Positions 36,501-52,600 of a DNA stretch of 64,000 nucleotides are shown one piece after another; within the stretch, counting starts at the first letter, position 1; every line of letters starts with the position of its first letter. This stretch comes from Latrodectus hesperus. Lineage: Eukaryota; Arthropoda; Arachnida; Araneae; Theridiidae. The DNA lies in contig CM075853.1 in the NCBI GenBank assembly GCA_037975125.1, positions 68,332,268 through 68,396,267 on the forward strand, written 5' to 3'. The notes beneath the pieces were generated by a model that did not search any database, was not told where the DNA came from, and was given only the letters and a program-made list of their open reading frames with translations. The position numbers and the translations under genes were made by a program.

Positions 36501-37592
36501 AACAAGTTTAGGAATAGGAGAGAGTCACAAAATTTTTTATTCAACAAATGAATATCACAAATTAACATTTTCAGTATTATGTAACACAATATAAAATTCA
36601 ACAAGTCCACATAAATGAATGCTTCATTTTGTACAAGATGAAAAAGCAAATCTTTGGGCTACTGCAGTGAAACATCAGGTGCATTTTTCAATATGCTATA
36701 AAATACATACAAACACACACACACACATACAAACATGGAGTGATCGGCATAATACAAGTACTGCAATGCCAGTATATTTAAATTGAAATAAACTTATAAA
36801 AGATGAGTGCGTAAAAGCTGAGAAAAAATAAAAATGAGAGTGCACTGCTTATTTAAATAGCATAATTACTTGATAGTGATGAATACTTCGTGAGTAATAA
36901 ATTTGGTTGATATACCATATCATTCAAATTCTTAACAAAACTAAATCCTTCAATACATGAAGTTTTGCGTAGGCACAATCTTAATATGAATGCTGGGCTA
37001 TAATTCTTCCAGCAAAGGTAACATTGAACTTCACCATCATGATGTTCATATACAAATGAGCGGACAGAACCGACTACCTTGCATTATTTAATCTCATGGA
37101 AATTGTATCCACCAAGGCATACTTTATGCTAAGTGCATTGGTATATTTGATTGAAAAATCATCATCATTGGCTAAAAAATTTACTATTCTAAACAATTCC
37201 ATTGGTTATTAGCCCTTCAGATCAACTAAAAGAATATGTATATATACCAAAAGGCTACTCAAAGTTAAAAAATAATTTGAATTTATCATTTTTATATATT
37301 GCTTTAAAATTATTACGAGATATTTCAAGAATGGTATCAAATGAAAGTAATTTATACCATTCGTAACTGCAATTTTTTTTCAATATACTGTTCTCAATCA
37401 AATTGAAAACTTTTTTTAAAAAGTCAATCAAAAGCATTTCCATGGTTTGAATGTCACACATTTTGAACAGATATAGTAAATTTCCAGTCACTCATTCTAT
37501 AAGTTTTATCTGCAATGCATAACCACATCTTCACAGCTTGGCATTCATGAACACTATAATGTTTTTATCATACAATTTTTGTACCATCTGTG
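33531..37592 (-). other. Presumed WAPL 3' UTR plus intergenic DNA
   Basis: No coding region is found downstream of the WAPL stop. An A-rich run (33953-33971) and an AC run near 36714 occur. The WAPL 3' UTR must begin at 37592, but its end cannot be fixed. One candidate AATAAA on the minus strand lies at 36541-36536, about 1.05 kb after the stop. Confidence 0.5.
36536..36541 (-). terminator. Candidate WAPL poly(A) signal AATAAA
   Basis: TTTATT on the plus strand reads AATAAA on the minus strand, about 1.05 kb beyond the WAPL stop codon. The hexamer is common in AT-rich DNA, so this is only a candidate. Confidence 0.25.
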
Positions 37593-37658
37593 TTAGCTGG
37601 ATTCGAAAATTTGAATCACTTTTTGAATGGATTTTAATTCTCTATTTCCAATTGAACC
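37593..37658 (-). CDS. WAPL: WAPL last exon and stop
   Basis: It encodes [20 protein letters not shown] plus S and stop TAA (37595-37593). The human end is GQKSISRVIEYLEHC, so the C-terminus is complete. Confidence 0.94.
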   Translation of the reverse strand, partial: GSIGNRELKSIQKVIQIFESS

Positions 37659-40600
37659 CTATAAAATAATTAAGAGAAATAAATGAGTAATCAAAATTAT
37701 ACCAAGTTTATAGAATAGGACAAGAAATTTTTTAAACCACATTTTAGATAATTATATAATAAAAATATATAATTTTCACAATTAACTATTAAATTACTTA
37801 ACATAAAATGTATAGACTGCAAAGAATTAATAAACTTTCAATTTAAAATCTAATTGAGGTAATCATTTTTCTATGGTTTCCAATAGTTATTTTGTCTGTA
37901 CTTCCTCCCTATGCCCTTTCAGTGATTTTGCATAAATCAAAATATTTATTATATAATTTAACGAAACGTTTTTCTAAGATTTTCAAAGAAAAACATTAAA
38001 ACCATCAAACATTATTTACATATTACATCCAATGCTTTCTATGTTATATAACATTAAAAACAACATAAAATTACACTTTTATGCAATTATAAATATTTTT
38101 AAAATAAATACATTTTTTAAAATTAAAAAATATTATAAGGATTTTCTTTATTAGGTTTCAATGAGATTAGTAGTCTACACAAGCAATGAATGCTTTTATT
38201 CCAATTTAAGAACACAGCATACTTTAGTCTTGATAAGATAAAAGTGTTTACATGTGATACTAATAGTGATAAAAGAATGGTTCAAAATGGATTTAGAAGC
38301 AAAGCATTTCGAATAGCAGTTTACTGTTACAAAAATTTTTAAGACAACTAATTCATATAATAGAGCTATTAAACTCAAACATAAGCCATCTGGGATTAAA
38401 TTTAAAAAGTTTAGAGTTTCCAAAAAAGTTGAAGTTAAAATACAAGCTTTTCATTGATTAATGATAATTTATGGAAAATGGTAATATTACTTGTAAAATT
38501 AAATGATCCCTGTAAGAAATTAAGATGTATTCAAGGAAATAACAGGAACAAGTTTTTCAAATTTAGTCAATGTAGAGAGAATAGTAGTATTCATTTAATA
38601 TGTTTAATGAGTTTATTTAAGATTTAAATTTAATAAAGATAATAAAAGCTATTTTCAAAGGAAGATCCTTGGTGATTCAACAGAAATTAAATCTTTAAAA
38701 ATACATCTTTTTGTTATTAAAACATATCTTCCCAATAAATAAATATGAATAAACTTTATAGCTATTTATAAGAATATTCATGATTTTAACTTCATAATTC
38801 TACTAGAATACATTTTTTTAAAAAATAATTATGATAATCTCAAATTTATTTTAATTCAGTAGAAATTAACACATGAATCAATATATTTGTTATTAATCTT
38901 AGTTTAAACATAAATAATTCCTCACTCCACGATATAAAAAAAAACTTTTAAATATGTTGAAAATCTTGCTTTTTTTTCTCACATAACAATTAGAATCAAA
39001 ATTTTACTTACAGTTAAAGTTACAAAGCTCTTGAACTTTTTTAGGACTTCTACCATTACATCAAGTTTACCATCAGGCACATAATCTTTCAAGATATCAA
39101 CAAAGTCCTATAAAATAGAAAAACAATTATTAGTTTGAAATTTGTTATTTTAAATTGAAATATTTTTACATAATTAATAAAAATAAATTCAGTTCTAAAT
39201 CTTTTTCTAAACTAAAATCTTTTTATCATTTTGCTATTTAATAATTGCAAATATTAAGCTTATTGGGATTAAATGATAATTTAAATACTGAACTAATTTA
39301 TTTTTAAAACAAAATTAAATAGGTTCTTTTCCAAGAAATTACTTTAAAGCTTTGTAATTTAATAAAAAATTCTAACTTTTGCTGAATAAATCTTTAATAA
39401 GTAAAATGAACTTTTATTTGACTCCTCTCACATTACAATGCAACAATCAAAGTTAACAATCATAGTTTCTCCAATAGCCCAAATTTTAAATGAATAATAT
39501 TATTAAATAAAGTTTGTCTTCAAATATAGTAGTATTAACAATACAAAACTCTACAATTAACACAAATATTATATCTAAATTATCAATAAAATAATAATAC
39601 AAAAGAAATAGGAAACTAATAGGATTTTTTTTAAAGAACTAAAGCATAGTATATGAAAGGATATCTAACTTATTATAATAAACTTAAAATAACTTTCTAC
39701 TTCAATATAAATTCTTATGTTTAAAACAAATTTCAATTTTAATGATATATATTTATTCTTTACAAAAATTAGAACTTTCTGAAACACTAAGAATAAATTA
39801 TGATGAAAAATATTAAAAAATATTTTTTAAATCTATATAGCATTTGATGATACAAAAAAATAAAACTGAATTAAAAAAAAATTAACACATGTTTGTAAAT
39901 GTGTGTGTGTGTAATTATCAAGATAGACCAGCAATAAACATAAAGTAAGATAAAATTACTCACAGGATTTTTTTGGGCAACACAACCAAGTAAAATAACT
40001 ATATAAGCAGCAATAATGCTATGTTCCATATGCTTCCCAGCTTTTTGTAGAGCTGAAAAATAAACAAAAAATACTCCATTCAGAAACAAACATTTCTATA
40101 AGTAAAGATTTCAAATAGTAATAAAAGAAAACTATTTAGAAGCATTGAAATTACATAAATATGCATTAGATTATAAATAATAATTAGATCAGATAATTTT
40201 GTTTAGATTGACAATTAATACAGCTATTAAGAATATTCTGATTAAATTAATTATAACAAATATACATATTTATCATTTAGCATATATTTATGAATATTAT
40301 GCAGAATTATGCCAATTACACAAAGTGCGCAAGCATGACAGTTTTTATTGGCAATGGCTTGCTGCGGAAAAAATATAATAGTAGCAACAGATAAAAATAG
40401 TGATATGAAAAACTGGCATTACTCAAAATACTGTTTTGTTACATAAATGAGGTATTAGGTACAGATAAACAAGAAATGGAATGAGATGTGTGGAATTCTT
40501 GAAAACTTCTTTTTGTTTCATTATCAAAGTCAAATTCTTTTCATCCCCACTCCAATGCATTTGTAATCAATGCTGAATTGGAGAAAAATGAAAACATGCT

Positions 40601-43600
40601 TGTTGTAATAAACAGTAATACTTTTTCAAAAATGTAAAAAATAAATTTAAATTATACTTTGGGAATTTCAAAAGAATTGAGTATATGATGCCATAAATAT
40701 TTTTCTGCACTCCCAGCATTATGAATGGATAACAAATTTATAAAGGAAAAAAGAATCATGTGTCTTTGTACAAAATCAAAGCTTCACAGTGAGTTAAATC
40801 AGCTTTAATTATAGTTTGAATAAGCTAAAAATACGGTAATCAAAATTTTAAAATGAAACATAGCATGTTTTAAATTATGAAGAAACTATCATTCTGACAA
40901 AAGTTTAAGTTTATGAAAAATTTCCAATTCAATACCAGATAAAAATTCAGCAAGCACAAAAAGACTAGTAATTTTACTTTCATAAGAAAATTATTATTTT
41001 GCATCTCAATTTTTAAAAAAAAATTAACGTTTTACATTACAACAGGGTTCTAGGAGTCAAATAAAAAAATTTAAAGGAAACTCAAAAAAAAAAAATATTA
41101 AAATATTTTCTAACAAAAAATAAATGTATTAAGGTAATTAAAAATTCAAGGAGTAATTCACGATTTTCAAGTAGTCAAGTCAAAATTCCAGGAGTTCAAG
41201 TAGTTGTACAAACCCTGTTAAAATGTAAAAAAAATCTGTTAAATCAACATTAAGATTTTCAAGGTACCTAAATTCATTTTAAAACAACTTTGTTCATTTC
41301 ATTATTGTTAATATAATGATATAAAAATTCAAATTACTGCACTTGTGGAATGAAAAATTTAAAAGAAACATGTCTATACATACAGAATTCAAAATATTTT
41401 ACTTACTTTTCATTAAAGTTTCTTCCAGATCATCAACTGCAGTTTCTACATCCTTTTTCTCAATCAATGCAGCTTGTTTTTCTTCTTGTGAATTTAAAAG
41501 TTCATCTGCTTGCTCTTCTGAAAGTTTTGCAGCATCTAATCTTGATAACATAAGCTAAAAATAAATATTACACAATTTTTAGAAACAATTATGGTACATT
41601 ACTTCTTGTTATTCTCACTTAGATACTTCTCATTTTTATGTTTTACTTGATAAGAAACACAAAAATTATATATCAATTCTAAAATTATTCTAATTTAAAA
41701 TTTTAAAGGGAGTATATAATATAAAGCATATAACATCTTTACAGAATTTATCATTACCATGGCAGATGAAATGTATTATAGACTATCAGTAGATTCTATG
41801 AATTTTTGATTAGCATTAAATTAAATAGACAGATTGTTTAGCAAATTTATCTACTATCTTCTTTAAATATAAGAAATTATATATATGGAGGAAATCTGTG
41901 ATTATTTCCAGTTTTCTTTATAAAAACAATTATAAATTATAACAATTTCATTTCTTTATTGAAAGAAAAATGCCACTCACTCTTGTAATAGTATTCATTT
42001 ATATACATTGAAAACTGATTTTTCAACCTATGTGTTCATATTTAGATACTCATTATTCTCATTCCAACACAAATGCTAATTTAAAATTATTTTCACTTTC
42101 TTCTTTACATTCTACATTTGAAATGACTAACCATTAAAATAAAAAATTAACAACCTAAACATTTATGATCTTTCAAACAGCTACAGTTGAAATGTCAGCA
42201 ATAAAATTTAGGTCATAAAATTCCATTTAACCTTTTCCTGGCAAGGCACCTTTGTTAAGATGTGTGCTCAGGACAAAGTAGAAGTGAAAAGAATGATACT
42301 AGAGGAAAGGGCTTTAGCTTGCAGTAGGTCTAACATTAGAAAAAAATAGCAAATAATGAAGTTTAAGACTTACCACCATAATTTTGTGTAGCATTTTAGA
42401 TTATTATGTAATCTGTCTTATAACATTAAAACCAGTCTTTAATAATGTTTTTCCTTCAGTTTATACGAAAATATATAAAAAAATTGCTTACCTTGGAAAT
42501 AATTTTCCAATCATTTGAAAATTTTAATTGACAAAACACTTTAATATACTTTCAAATTTAAAAAAAATACATAGCGACAAAGGCTGTTTACAATAAATAA
42601 AATTTAAAATGAAGATTGAGTATGGAAGTTCTCAAATCACGGAGAATGCAAAGTCCTACACTGCTAGCATAAAATGTTTGTTGTGTTTTTTTTTCTTTCC
42701 GCACGGTTTGTGCACAAAAAATGAACTTTCTACAGCTTTTTTTCTCCCTTTTGTTCAGATTAAAAGTAGAAAAATGCCTACCAGATAATTGGATAGCCGT
42801 TGGTACAGATATTACTGTAAACTGCTTTTCCGCTCTACAATTTTCATAATTCTCCATAATTTGCTCAATTAATTTAATCTTAAATTAGAGAAGAGGCATT
42901 TTAGTACCATGTTTTTGTCATATAAAATGTGGGTATTAAATATGGTTATATCCATAAGCCCAAAGAATAATTTTTTATATCATTTAACAGATTTACTAAA
43001 ACATGAATTGTGTATCATAACTTTGTCACATAGTCTACACCACCCATGCTTTTGTTGTAATTGATTATACAATTAGGTTTTAAAATATCTTCTTCAGTAA
43101 CTATCTTTTCTGCCAGATTTAGCCATTTCTAGCTCATGTATGCTTGTTAGCATAAAAACATTTCTTCTTTTCTTTGAATGCAATGATCCACAAGCGATAG
43201 GGAATTGAAAAATCAATTCAAATGTAAATTATATGCTTTTTGAAATAAGTCGTTCCTGAATGTTTTTATTACGTTTTCTCCATAAGTACCCTTGTTGCTT
43301 AACCTCCCTGTACCACAGAAAATTAAAAAGTTCCCCCCATATCTGGATACCAATTTGCATAATTTATAGACTTTTATGCTGTAATGTGATCTTTTAGATG
43401 GAACATACTGATAAAAGCCAAGGCGTCCTTTCCTAACAAATAGGGATTCATCAATGCAAATATTTTCTTTAGGCATATAGGTTCTTTTAAATTTATTTTT
43501 CAGGTTTTCAACAATTAATCTGGGTTTTTCTAACTTTTCAGTATTCTTGTTTGAAGTGAAATGCAAAAATTTTAAAATGTTGAGAAAAATATCACCAGGC

Positions 43601-46600
43601 TTAACTTCATTGAAACACAGAAAAGCAAATATCTCATTTGTTGTAAAATACATTTTCAAATTAGGCTTCTTTCAAATTAGACCCGTCAATATCGTCATTG
43701 CAAAAACACTTTAATGCTCTTAATATTTAGATTTGAAAATCTGGCTGATTTAGAAGTTGATAGAACACTTCTTCAGCTTTGAGCTAAACTGCTTGCTATC
43801 TTTTCTTGCTTCTTCAACAATAAAATTTAAATGATCATCATCATCAAAGATATTGATGAAATCAATTTCTTTTAACCTACAGAATTAATTCGTGGTATAC
43901 CAGTAAATGTAAGAGGATGCAGTTCCTCAAACTCTTTTGAGTCCAAAATGAAGTATCTTGAGTTGAACTTATAGAGGATGGGGAAGGCAGGCATTCAGCG
44001 AGTGCAGTCTCTGATAAAATATCTGTCATAATTGCAAGAAATATCCATTTCTAACTCTTTAGAAAATGAATCGCCACTTTCATCTATATTGCTAATTGGT
44101 TCGTTTATCAAACAAGTATATTCATCTTCTATTAAATAACACTTATTTGACACAAAAATCTAAGACAAGGCTTTTTGAAATATCAAGCGAAGTGAGCAAA
44201 ATAGGTCTGAAAGCAATAAAAACTGTAGCTAAACTGACACTAAAATCCTAAAAGATCGCATATAGTAGCGAAAACAAAATTAAAAAAAAGTGTTGAGACA
44301 GCTATCAGAAGTGAGAATGCGGGTAAAGTTAAAGAGCCAAGCTGTATTTGTTTACATTATGATTTCTATCCTCCCTAGCCACAGCTGAACAAAATACCAA
44401 TAACAGCCAAAATATAAACAATATATAGGTCAGAATACTTAAACTACGATCAGTTTAAATGTAATGGATACAGAATGCCATCTATTGATTCATAAAAATT
44501 GTTCCAGCTTAAAATGCATACATGCATCACCCGTTCACTAGGCTAGTTCTTCAGAAATGCACAAGTCTGGGCCTCACATTCATTAGTACAAACTGCATAT
44601 AAGATTTGTCCATCATGAAAAAGTTGAGAAATATCACTCAGATATGGTAATTTTGGATAAAATAGCTTTAACATTTTTAATCAATACATAAAATACAATG
44701 GTCATTATTCATAACTATTGTATTTTATGTTATTGTACTTATATTACAATAATGATAATCCAAATCATAGCTTTGAACTACTAAATGCAAGAATTTATAA
44801 TTATCTGTGAAACACAAAGTAATTTTGTTATATATATATTTCAGAAACCAAGCAATGCACACCAAATCAGTTCAATACATTGATATGAAAGAAAAGCAAA
44901 GTCATCTAATAAATAAACGTTTATAAAAATTGAATATCTTACTATTCTAAAATCCACTCAATATTAAAAATCTGAATGCAAATGAAAACTTGAATGAAAA
45001 ATAATTGTAATTTTCAAATCTATAATTATTTATTATAACTGAAAAATCATGTGCAATTATTGTTTAAGACTACTTTTGCAATGTAGCAAAGATTACTTCA
45101 AAGAATAACAAAAATTTGTACATTTCATTGACAACATAAACCATTTTAATATAGTAATTTTAAATCACATCATCTTAGTTGATTGATCCATATGCTGTAT
45201 GACTAAAAAGTTTATGTAAATTTTTATGACTAATAAAATTTTCATAATCATAAAACAAAAACTCGTGAGTAATGGAGTGAGTTTGGTTGCCATTTTATGA
45301 TTACTTTTAGCATATGAAGGTAATTAAACTGACTTCTACAATGTAAAAAGCATTCTATAACATTGTGACTAATCAGGCCTGAGATGAGATTAAAACTTTC
45401 AGGCTAAAGCACAAACAATTCAGAGGCTGCTTAAACTAAAACAAATCAGGAAATGATTTGAAACACCTGCATTTTTTCAATTCTTAGTAACAGAATTAGA
45501 TTTACATAAATAAAAGAAAAAGAATAAATAAAAAAAAAGATTCCAATTTGAGTTTTTAATTAACTTACAATGGTCTAAGAAACTAGAATCCATAATTAAA
45601 TAACTAAATCCTATAATTTAAAAATATTCTGAAACAAGCTTTTTATATAGACTGCTTAGAAAAAAATGCGGAGTTAAAATTTGATTAATGAAACACTATT
45701 TTTTTAATACCATAATGATCTAACAAAATTTAAAAAATAATCATACAACTCTTTTATTAAGCTTCATATTTAATTAAATTTACCTTTTTTTTTAATCTTA
45801 GATCATCCTATATAAAAAATATAAATTAAATTCAATAGTTCATGATTAAATTCTAATTATAAGGTATAATTCCTATCTTTAAATATCAAAAAATAATATT
45901 GAATGTAATTATTTAAGAACTTATAATAAACTTTTAAAAAATAAATATGGAAAACACAGTTCAGAAAGTGTTCTAAAAACTGACTGCTCATTGATTTTGT
46001 TTAAAATTTCTAACAAAAAAATTACTCTTCATTGCTTTATAAACAAACATAAAAATATAAATCAAAGCAATATAAAATTTTTTAACCATGTATGAGAAAA
46101 TACCAGTTACAATAATAATTTTAATAATTTTATTCTCGAATAAGCTGGTCTTCAGGCTTATAAACAATTTTTGATATTAATGCAAATATTTGATTATTTT
46201 TCTATGAAAATTGTATGTTTATAACATACATCTCTATTAAAGACAAAATAGACTTAAATTAATCTTTACTGAAAATTAATCTGAAACATTTTTCCAAGAA
46301 AAATATGTGCCTTAAGTTATTGGTTAAGTTAATGAATGTTCCAAGAAAAATTATATGACAATGAAAACACTAAATAAGATTCTCCTCATTGTTATTCAAA
46401 CAAATAACTAAAAAGAATTTATTTAAATTTTTTTTGTTTTGAATATATTCCAACTGATTTAACTGAAAAAAATTAACACATAAAAGTTGCATTATGAAAT
46501 TATAGCAGATCTCTATAAACTTTGAGCAGTATGTTTGCTTACTTCAATAAATGCTTCGGATGCTGGCATTTCATACCCATCATTAACTGTATCAAATGAG

Positions 46601-49600
46601 CCCAAGCCATACATTTCGATGAATTTTGCACAGTTTTCCGGACAATATTCAACCAAGTTTATCATAAGACCAATAGACTGTAATATAGAATTCTTAGAAC
46701 ACATGCATATTAAATTAATAATTATATATATACACACACAAATAAAAATAAAATGAACTTTTTATTAAGTTCTGTAAGAACTCAGTTACCTATTCTCAAA
46801 TCTGTACTAATATTTTTTAATTATTAAAGTAACTTGAAATTAAAACTCAAATATGTAAAAAGTTATTAACGGGGTTTAAAAATGTGTATAAATTAGCAAG
46901 TATGATTAATTTTTGAAATTACATCTGATAATAAAAATTGACTAAAAAAATTTCATTTAAGCAAAGAAAATCATTTAACTTTTAATAGTTTATTTTGAAG
47001 TAAAATTTCTAGCAGCATGAAAATAAAAAATAAATTTGCATTAAATCAGCTTAGACAGTAAAAAAAATTTTAATTTCAAACTCAGTTCTGATATCCTAAA
47101 TTGTGCATAAAAATCTTTAGCTATGTAATACATAAAACAGCAAAATCTTTTTATAGTCAATCATATCATGAAAATAATTGATTTAATAAATTGAAAATTG
47201 AAACTGAACACAGTGAAATTTTTTCAGAGTTTTTCTACTAAAGTATATTATTAAAGTGATTTTTATTTCCAATGCACCTACAGAAACTAAACTGTAAACA
47301 TAAATATAATGTGAAGATTCTCATTTTATAAAAAGTATTTTTGTAAACAAGAATTCTTCACATATATCTATAATGAATAATTTTAAACTTACAAAAATTA
47401 AGCACTTTCAGATTAAATTTCATTTAGAAAAGAAAAATAATAATAACAAGATTTGAATAAAAATGCTCTAAAAATCATCACATGCAAACAAAAACACCTT
47501 TACTTCTTTTATAATTATTATAATTAAATATCAATTTGATGGCAAAGGGAAAAAATTAAATCTCAGGTTTTTAAAAAAAGTTCTTTTTAAAATTTGCAGT
47601 AACTAAAATGCAAATGAATAATTAATTTTATTTCATTTTAAATTAACTGATAAATAGGAATCTTAATTAATCAGAGATCACAAGAATCATTATTAACACA
47701 ATTTATGAAATTCACAATTATTTCATCCAAAATGTTTTTCTATCAACAAAAGTTTAATTTCTATTTAAACATATAATTTTCACAATATTTAATTTTCTCA
47801 TCTGCACTAAAACACCAGAGAAACAAAAATATGCATACATACAGATCATATTTCTAAAACTTCTAAAAGTAGAGAAGGAATTTTAAATGATGGTGTCTTA
47901 TACACTTCATGCAGTTCACTTAATTTGTACTTAATTTTTAAAAAAATTTACTACCCTCAATTCAAATAAAATATTCAAGGAAATAAATATTAATTTGCTT
48001 CTAATGCACAAAGTTACTCACTAAAACAAGTAAATCAAATCTTTTTTCAATGGGTACAGCCCTTGGAACTTGCAAAATTAGCATAAGTATATGATCCATA
48101 AGTCCTTCTTCAGGTGGGAACTGGGAATCATTTAAACCTAAATAAAAAAAATTGGTGAATAAACAATAACACAATTAAAAATGAATGCAAAATTAAATAG
48201 AAGCATATCAATATATTGTCCAACAATTTTATGAAACTTACTAAAATAGAAAAAAAAACTATCCCTTAAGTGCATGAACACAGTTAATAAATAACAAAGT
48301 TTTTTTAGCTATAAATGTACTTTCAGAAAACTGAAATAAATAAAACCCCAGAGAAACATGACTAATCAGAATGGACTAGGTAAAAATTAATTATAATCTT
48401 TCATATTTAATTTCGAAACTGTATGCCATAAAATGCATTTTCTTAATATACTATTAAAGTAACAGTAGCAAAAGTTCATTTGCACAGTTGAAAATGTTCC
48501 ATTGCAAATGAGCATAAGACAGACCATAAAGTGAGAAGAAGTCCACATGAATCAATTTGACTGAAATAAGAGAACAATGTCAAACAAAAAACAATATTGA
48601 AAAAAGACCTATTTCAACATAGATGAAATAAATAATTGCATTAGGAAATGTAAAATGGTAAGAGATATAATTGAATATTTATAATAAATGTTTGAATATC
48701 AGAAAATCAATAAATAACAAGAAGACTAAGAATGTATTTTCAGATGATAAAATTGCAAATAATGTTCAAAAATTCAGTATGATAAAAAAACAGACTTCAA
48801 TAACATTTAACTCATTTTTAAAGCTAAAATGTATACTATACGTCTTTATAAATGCAAATGCTAAACATTTTTTCATACAATAAAAATGATAACCTCATTT
48901 TCCAATTTTAATTTATTCTTTTAATTTTAAACAATATATACTTATAAATGATATATATTTACATCAAAAATTTAATTAAGTATTTACATTTTTTATTATT
49001 ATTAATCATCAAATATTAAATGGTTTCTAAAATTTCCAGCTATATAATAGTGAAAAATTCAAGTTAACATAAAATTAACAAATTGCAATGAAAAATTATC
49101 ATTCATCTTAAGGCTTCTTAAAAGGATTCAATATTTTTAAACAATTAAAATAAAAAAATTATCTTTTACTTTTAATTATTATAACATATATTGCTTCATT
49201 AAATGCATTTGCATATACATTAACTATTATGTTAAATTAATTGCTCAACTAAATATACTCACAAATAACAATATAAATTCGATTTTTATAACATAACTTA
49301 GCAAATATTAAAAGTTAAATATTTTTAAATAATGGTAAAATTTAAAGAGAATTTCGTATGTAAGTCATTAAATCTGCATTAATGTTAACATATTTAATCA
49401 CATACTTATTAAACTATTTAATAAAAAAACTAATAAATCCATGTTGAATATAAATTAAAACATAATACAAATATGAAAAGAAAATATTTAACTTTCAAAA
49501 TTTAGTAATAAAATATTCCCATTATTTGTCGCAAATGAATATTTTATGTAATTATGAAAATCGAAATTCTCACTTAGTTTTTACTAAACTGTTTCACGAC

Positions 49601-52600
49601 AAAACTAATTTTTCTTTATTTAAAAAGAAAAATAATAAATAAATTAAAAAATACATTGTTAAGAATATTTAGTACTGTAAATACAGTTTCATTAAGCAGT
49701 TAACACACTTAAAATAAGAATAAAAAATCTTACCCTTTTTATATGTTAAGTTACTAAGTATTTTCAATATATTTAAAAGACAGGACAACACAGGCGATTC
49801 ATCCTTATTAGGCTTTCGAGTAACTTCATCATTTACAGGAGTATCAACATCCACAGGCTTTTGTTCCAATAAATGGGACTTGCATATTTTCATTAAACTA
49901 AATAAATAAACATAAATGTAATTTTACATTCGAAATATCATAGCATATTTCCTTGAGATTCAGGTGGCTTAAATATTTCATAACATTTCTACCAATGATA
50001 TACTCATTCTCAATACAGTTATTGACAATATATACATTATAATTAAATTAAAACTATTAAATTTGTTCATATTAAGATAAAATTTCTACAAAAAAAGAAG
50101 AAAATAGAAAATTTTAAATAAAAAATTAAAAATAGTATAAAGATTTAGAATCATTAAACTCATATATACATATATATAAATATATGTATATATGAGTTTA
50201 TATATACATATATATAGTGTCAGTTGAGTTTATATATACATATATATATACATATATATATAGTGTCAGTTCTTAATTTTAAACTTTCAATACCAAAGCT
50301 TCAGAGTGTTGTATGATACACCAATACAACTTAAACCCTAAGCAACAAGTAGTACCTAAAGCTGTACACAATTTGGTGATATTTAGTTGCTGACTTTTTG
50401 CAACAGAATTGGAAGTAAATGATGTTTCTAATCTGATAGCCCAATAAATCCATTCCAAACATTTTGCACTTAATTATAGCAATATATTCATACGGGTATC
50501 ACAACAGAGGTCCAAACCAAGTCTCTTTTTTAAATGCCAAAAATCACCTGACAAAATATAAATAAACGCACCAACTTAAACTATTTGTTGGCGGATAACT
50601 TATATTATTATAAATTGATATATAAATAAATCACTGCTGATTTATTAAAATAAACTATTTTTCTTGTTTAAATAATTAAAAAAATGGTAAAATTTTTAGT
50701 TTGCTATATGTTTTAGTTGCTTATATCAATTTCATGTGTTAATGTACTTAAGTCCTAATATCTCTATATATATGTATGTAAAAACATTATAAGATATAGA
50801 TTTGTACATATGTACACATACTACAACACACTAACGTCTATATATGTATAAACATAATATATACATGTAAGGTTTAGAACACATACACACAAAATTTATT
50901 CAATATATCATAATAAACTAAAGTTTTTATTATTTTAAAATTATTTTAAAAAGAATAAACATTTTTTTATTTTTTTAATGAATCAGCAAATTTGCTTAGC
51001 TGTTGAAGAGTTTTTAAGTTCCAAATTATAGAAATTACCAGTTATATCATTTAACAATCAAAATAATTTCAAATTTTGGAGATAGAGAAGAAATTAACAT
51101 GATTTCACTATTGACTGCCAAAACATTGCTCAAAATCTGTGTTGTCATGTGAGACAACATGACTATGGTTCATAAAAAACTTCAGAAATTAATTTTCTCA
51201 TTTTCCATCATTTATTTCCTGTAATCAATCAGTGAAATATTTCAATGTAGTGAGTAATGTTTTTTGTAAAGAAGCACCAATATTTTGTTTGAAAAGAAAA
51301 GGGATATAAAAATGATTTGGCATTTCTTTAAGAACAATTACAATGAATTAAATGTATCTAACTACAATAAATTTTTCTTTAATTAATTACATAGAAAAAA
51401 ATCTGTTTTTAAATTTAAAATTTGCTTTTATCCATTTTTTTCTAAATAGATTATTTTGCCACAACTCAAAGTTACCTAAATAAAATGTTTATTTAAAATG
51501 TATTAATATAATAGCATAGAAATTAAAAGCACTTACTTTACACTTGCTATAACTAATGATGAATTTTTGTAGTTTACAAGATACTCTTGATTTTCTATAT
51601 TCATGTGAGTCACCTATTCACAAAATAAATTTCCATTTCAGTAACAAAACATTATGAACAATTTAAATACAGACATAATTAAAGAAGGAAAAAATTCATA
51701 CATTTTCCAAAACTCTTAGACATCTATCGATCTTCCGAATTTTATCCAAATGAACATCAGTAGGGCGACTTATAATATCATTTTCTTCAGGAATTAAAAG
51801 TTGTATGGATGATGTAACTGAAATAGCAAACATTAATAGATATAACTAAAACTTTAAGTACTAAATTCATGCATTTTATCAAACTATATTAAGTATTTCA
51901 ACTATGAAGCAGCTATGCTTTTCATGGAAACAATCCAGTGTTTCTATAAAAATGATTTTAAATGTAAAATTTTATCAGTGTAGGGGTAAAACATCACTCA
52001 TAATATCAAATTTGCATAATAAAAATAATATCCAAGACCTTTAAATGTCAAACCTTTTTACTATACATAATCACTTTAAATATTACTATTTATAGTAACA
52101 GAGAGGTGTAAAAACAAAAAAAGATCATTTAAAATTAATTTTTAAATGATCATAACATTATTTAAAAGTTTGATTCATTACCTCAATATAGTTCAAAATA
52201 ATTTGTTAAAGCTGAAATATTAAATAATAGTTCAAAAATGATATTTTCGAAATTATTTTATATAAAAATCAATATATTACCAGTATCAGTTATTCTGTCA
52301 AGACCATGAAGGGTTCTCATTTCTTCTTTAAACCATTCACCAGCTTTTCTTGAAGTTAAACTTAACAGAGTTTCCATTGCTAAGATGCCAGTCTTGTTAA
52401 TAGAAAAAATAAAAGTCAATAACAAATTATTATTGGAAAAAAAAATTATTTTTTTAAGAATTAATTCATTTATTATCTCTAGAAACTCACATTTATATTA
52501 TCGAGCTTCAAGTGCTTAGCATGTCCTTTTTGTTGCATTTCCTCACACAGCTGATAAACTTTCTCTCTATGCTTATCTTGCATAGCACACAAAGCAGGAT

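Noticed and set aside
36458..38423. Minus-strand ORFs of 60-78 aa near the end of WAPL
   Set aside because: They lie in the WAPL 3' UTR or its last intron, overlap no conserved block and resemble random AT-rich frames.
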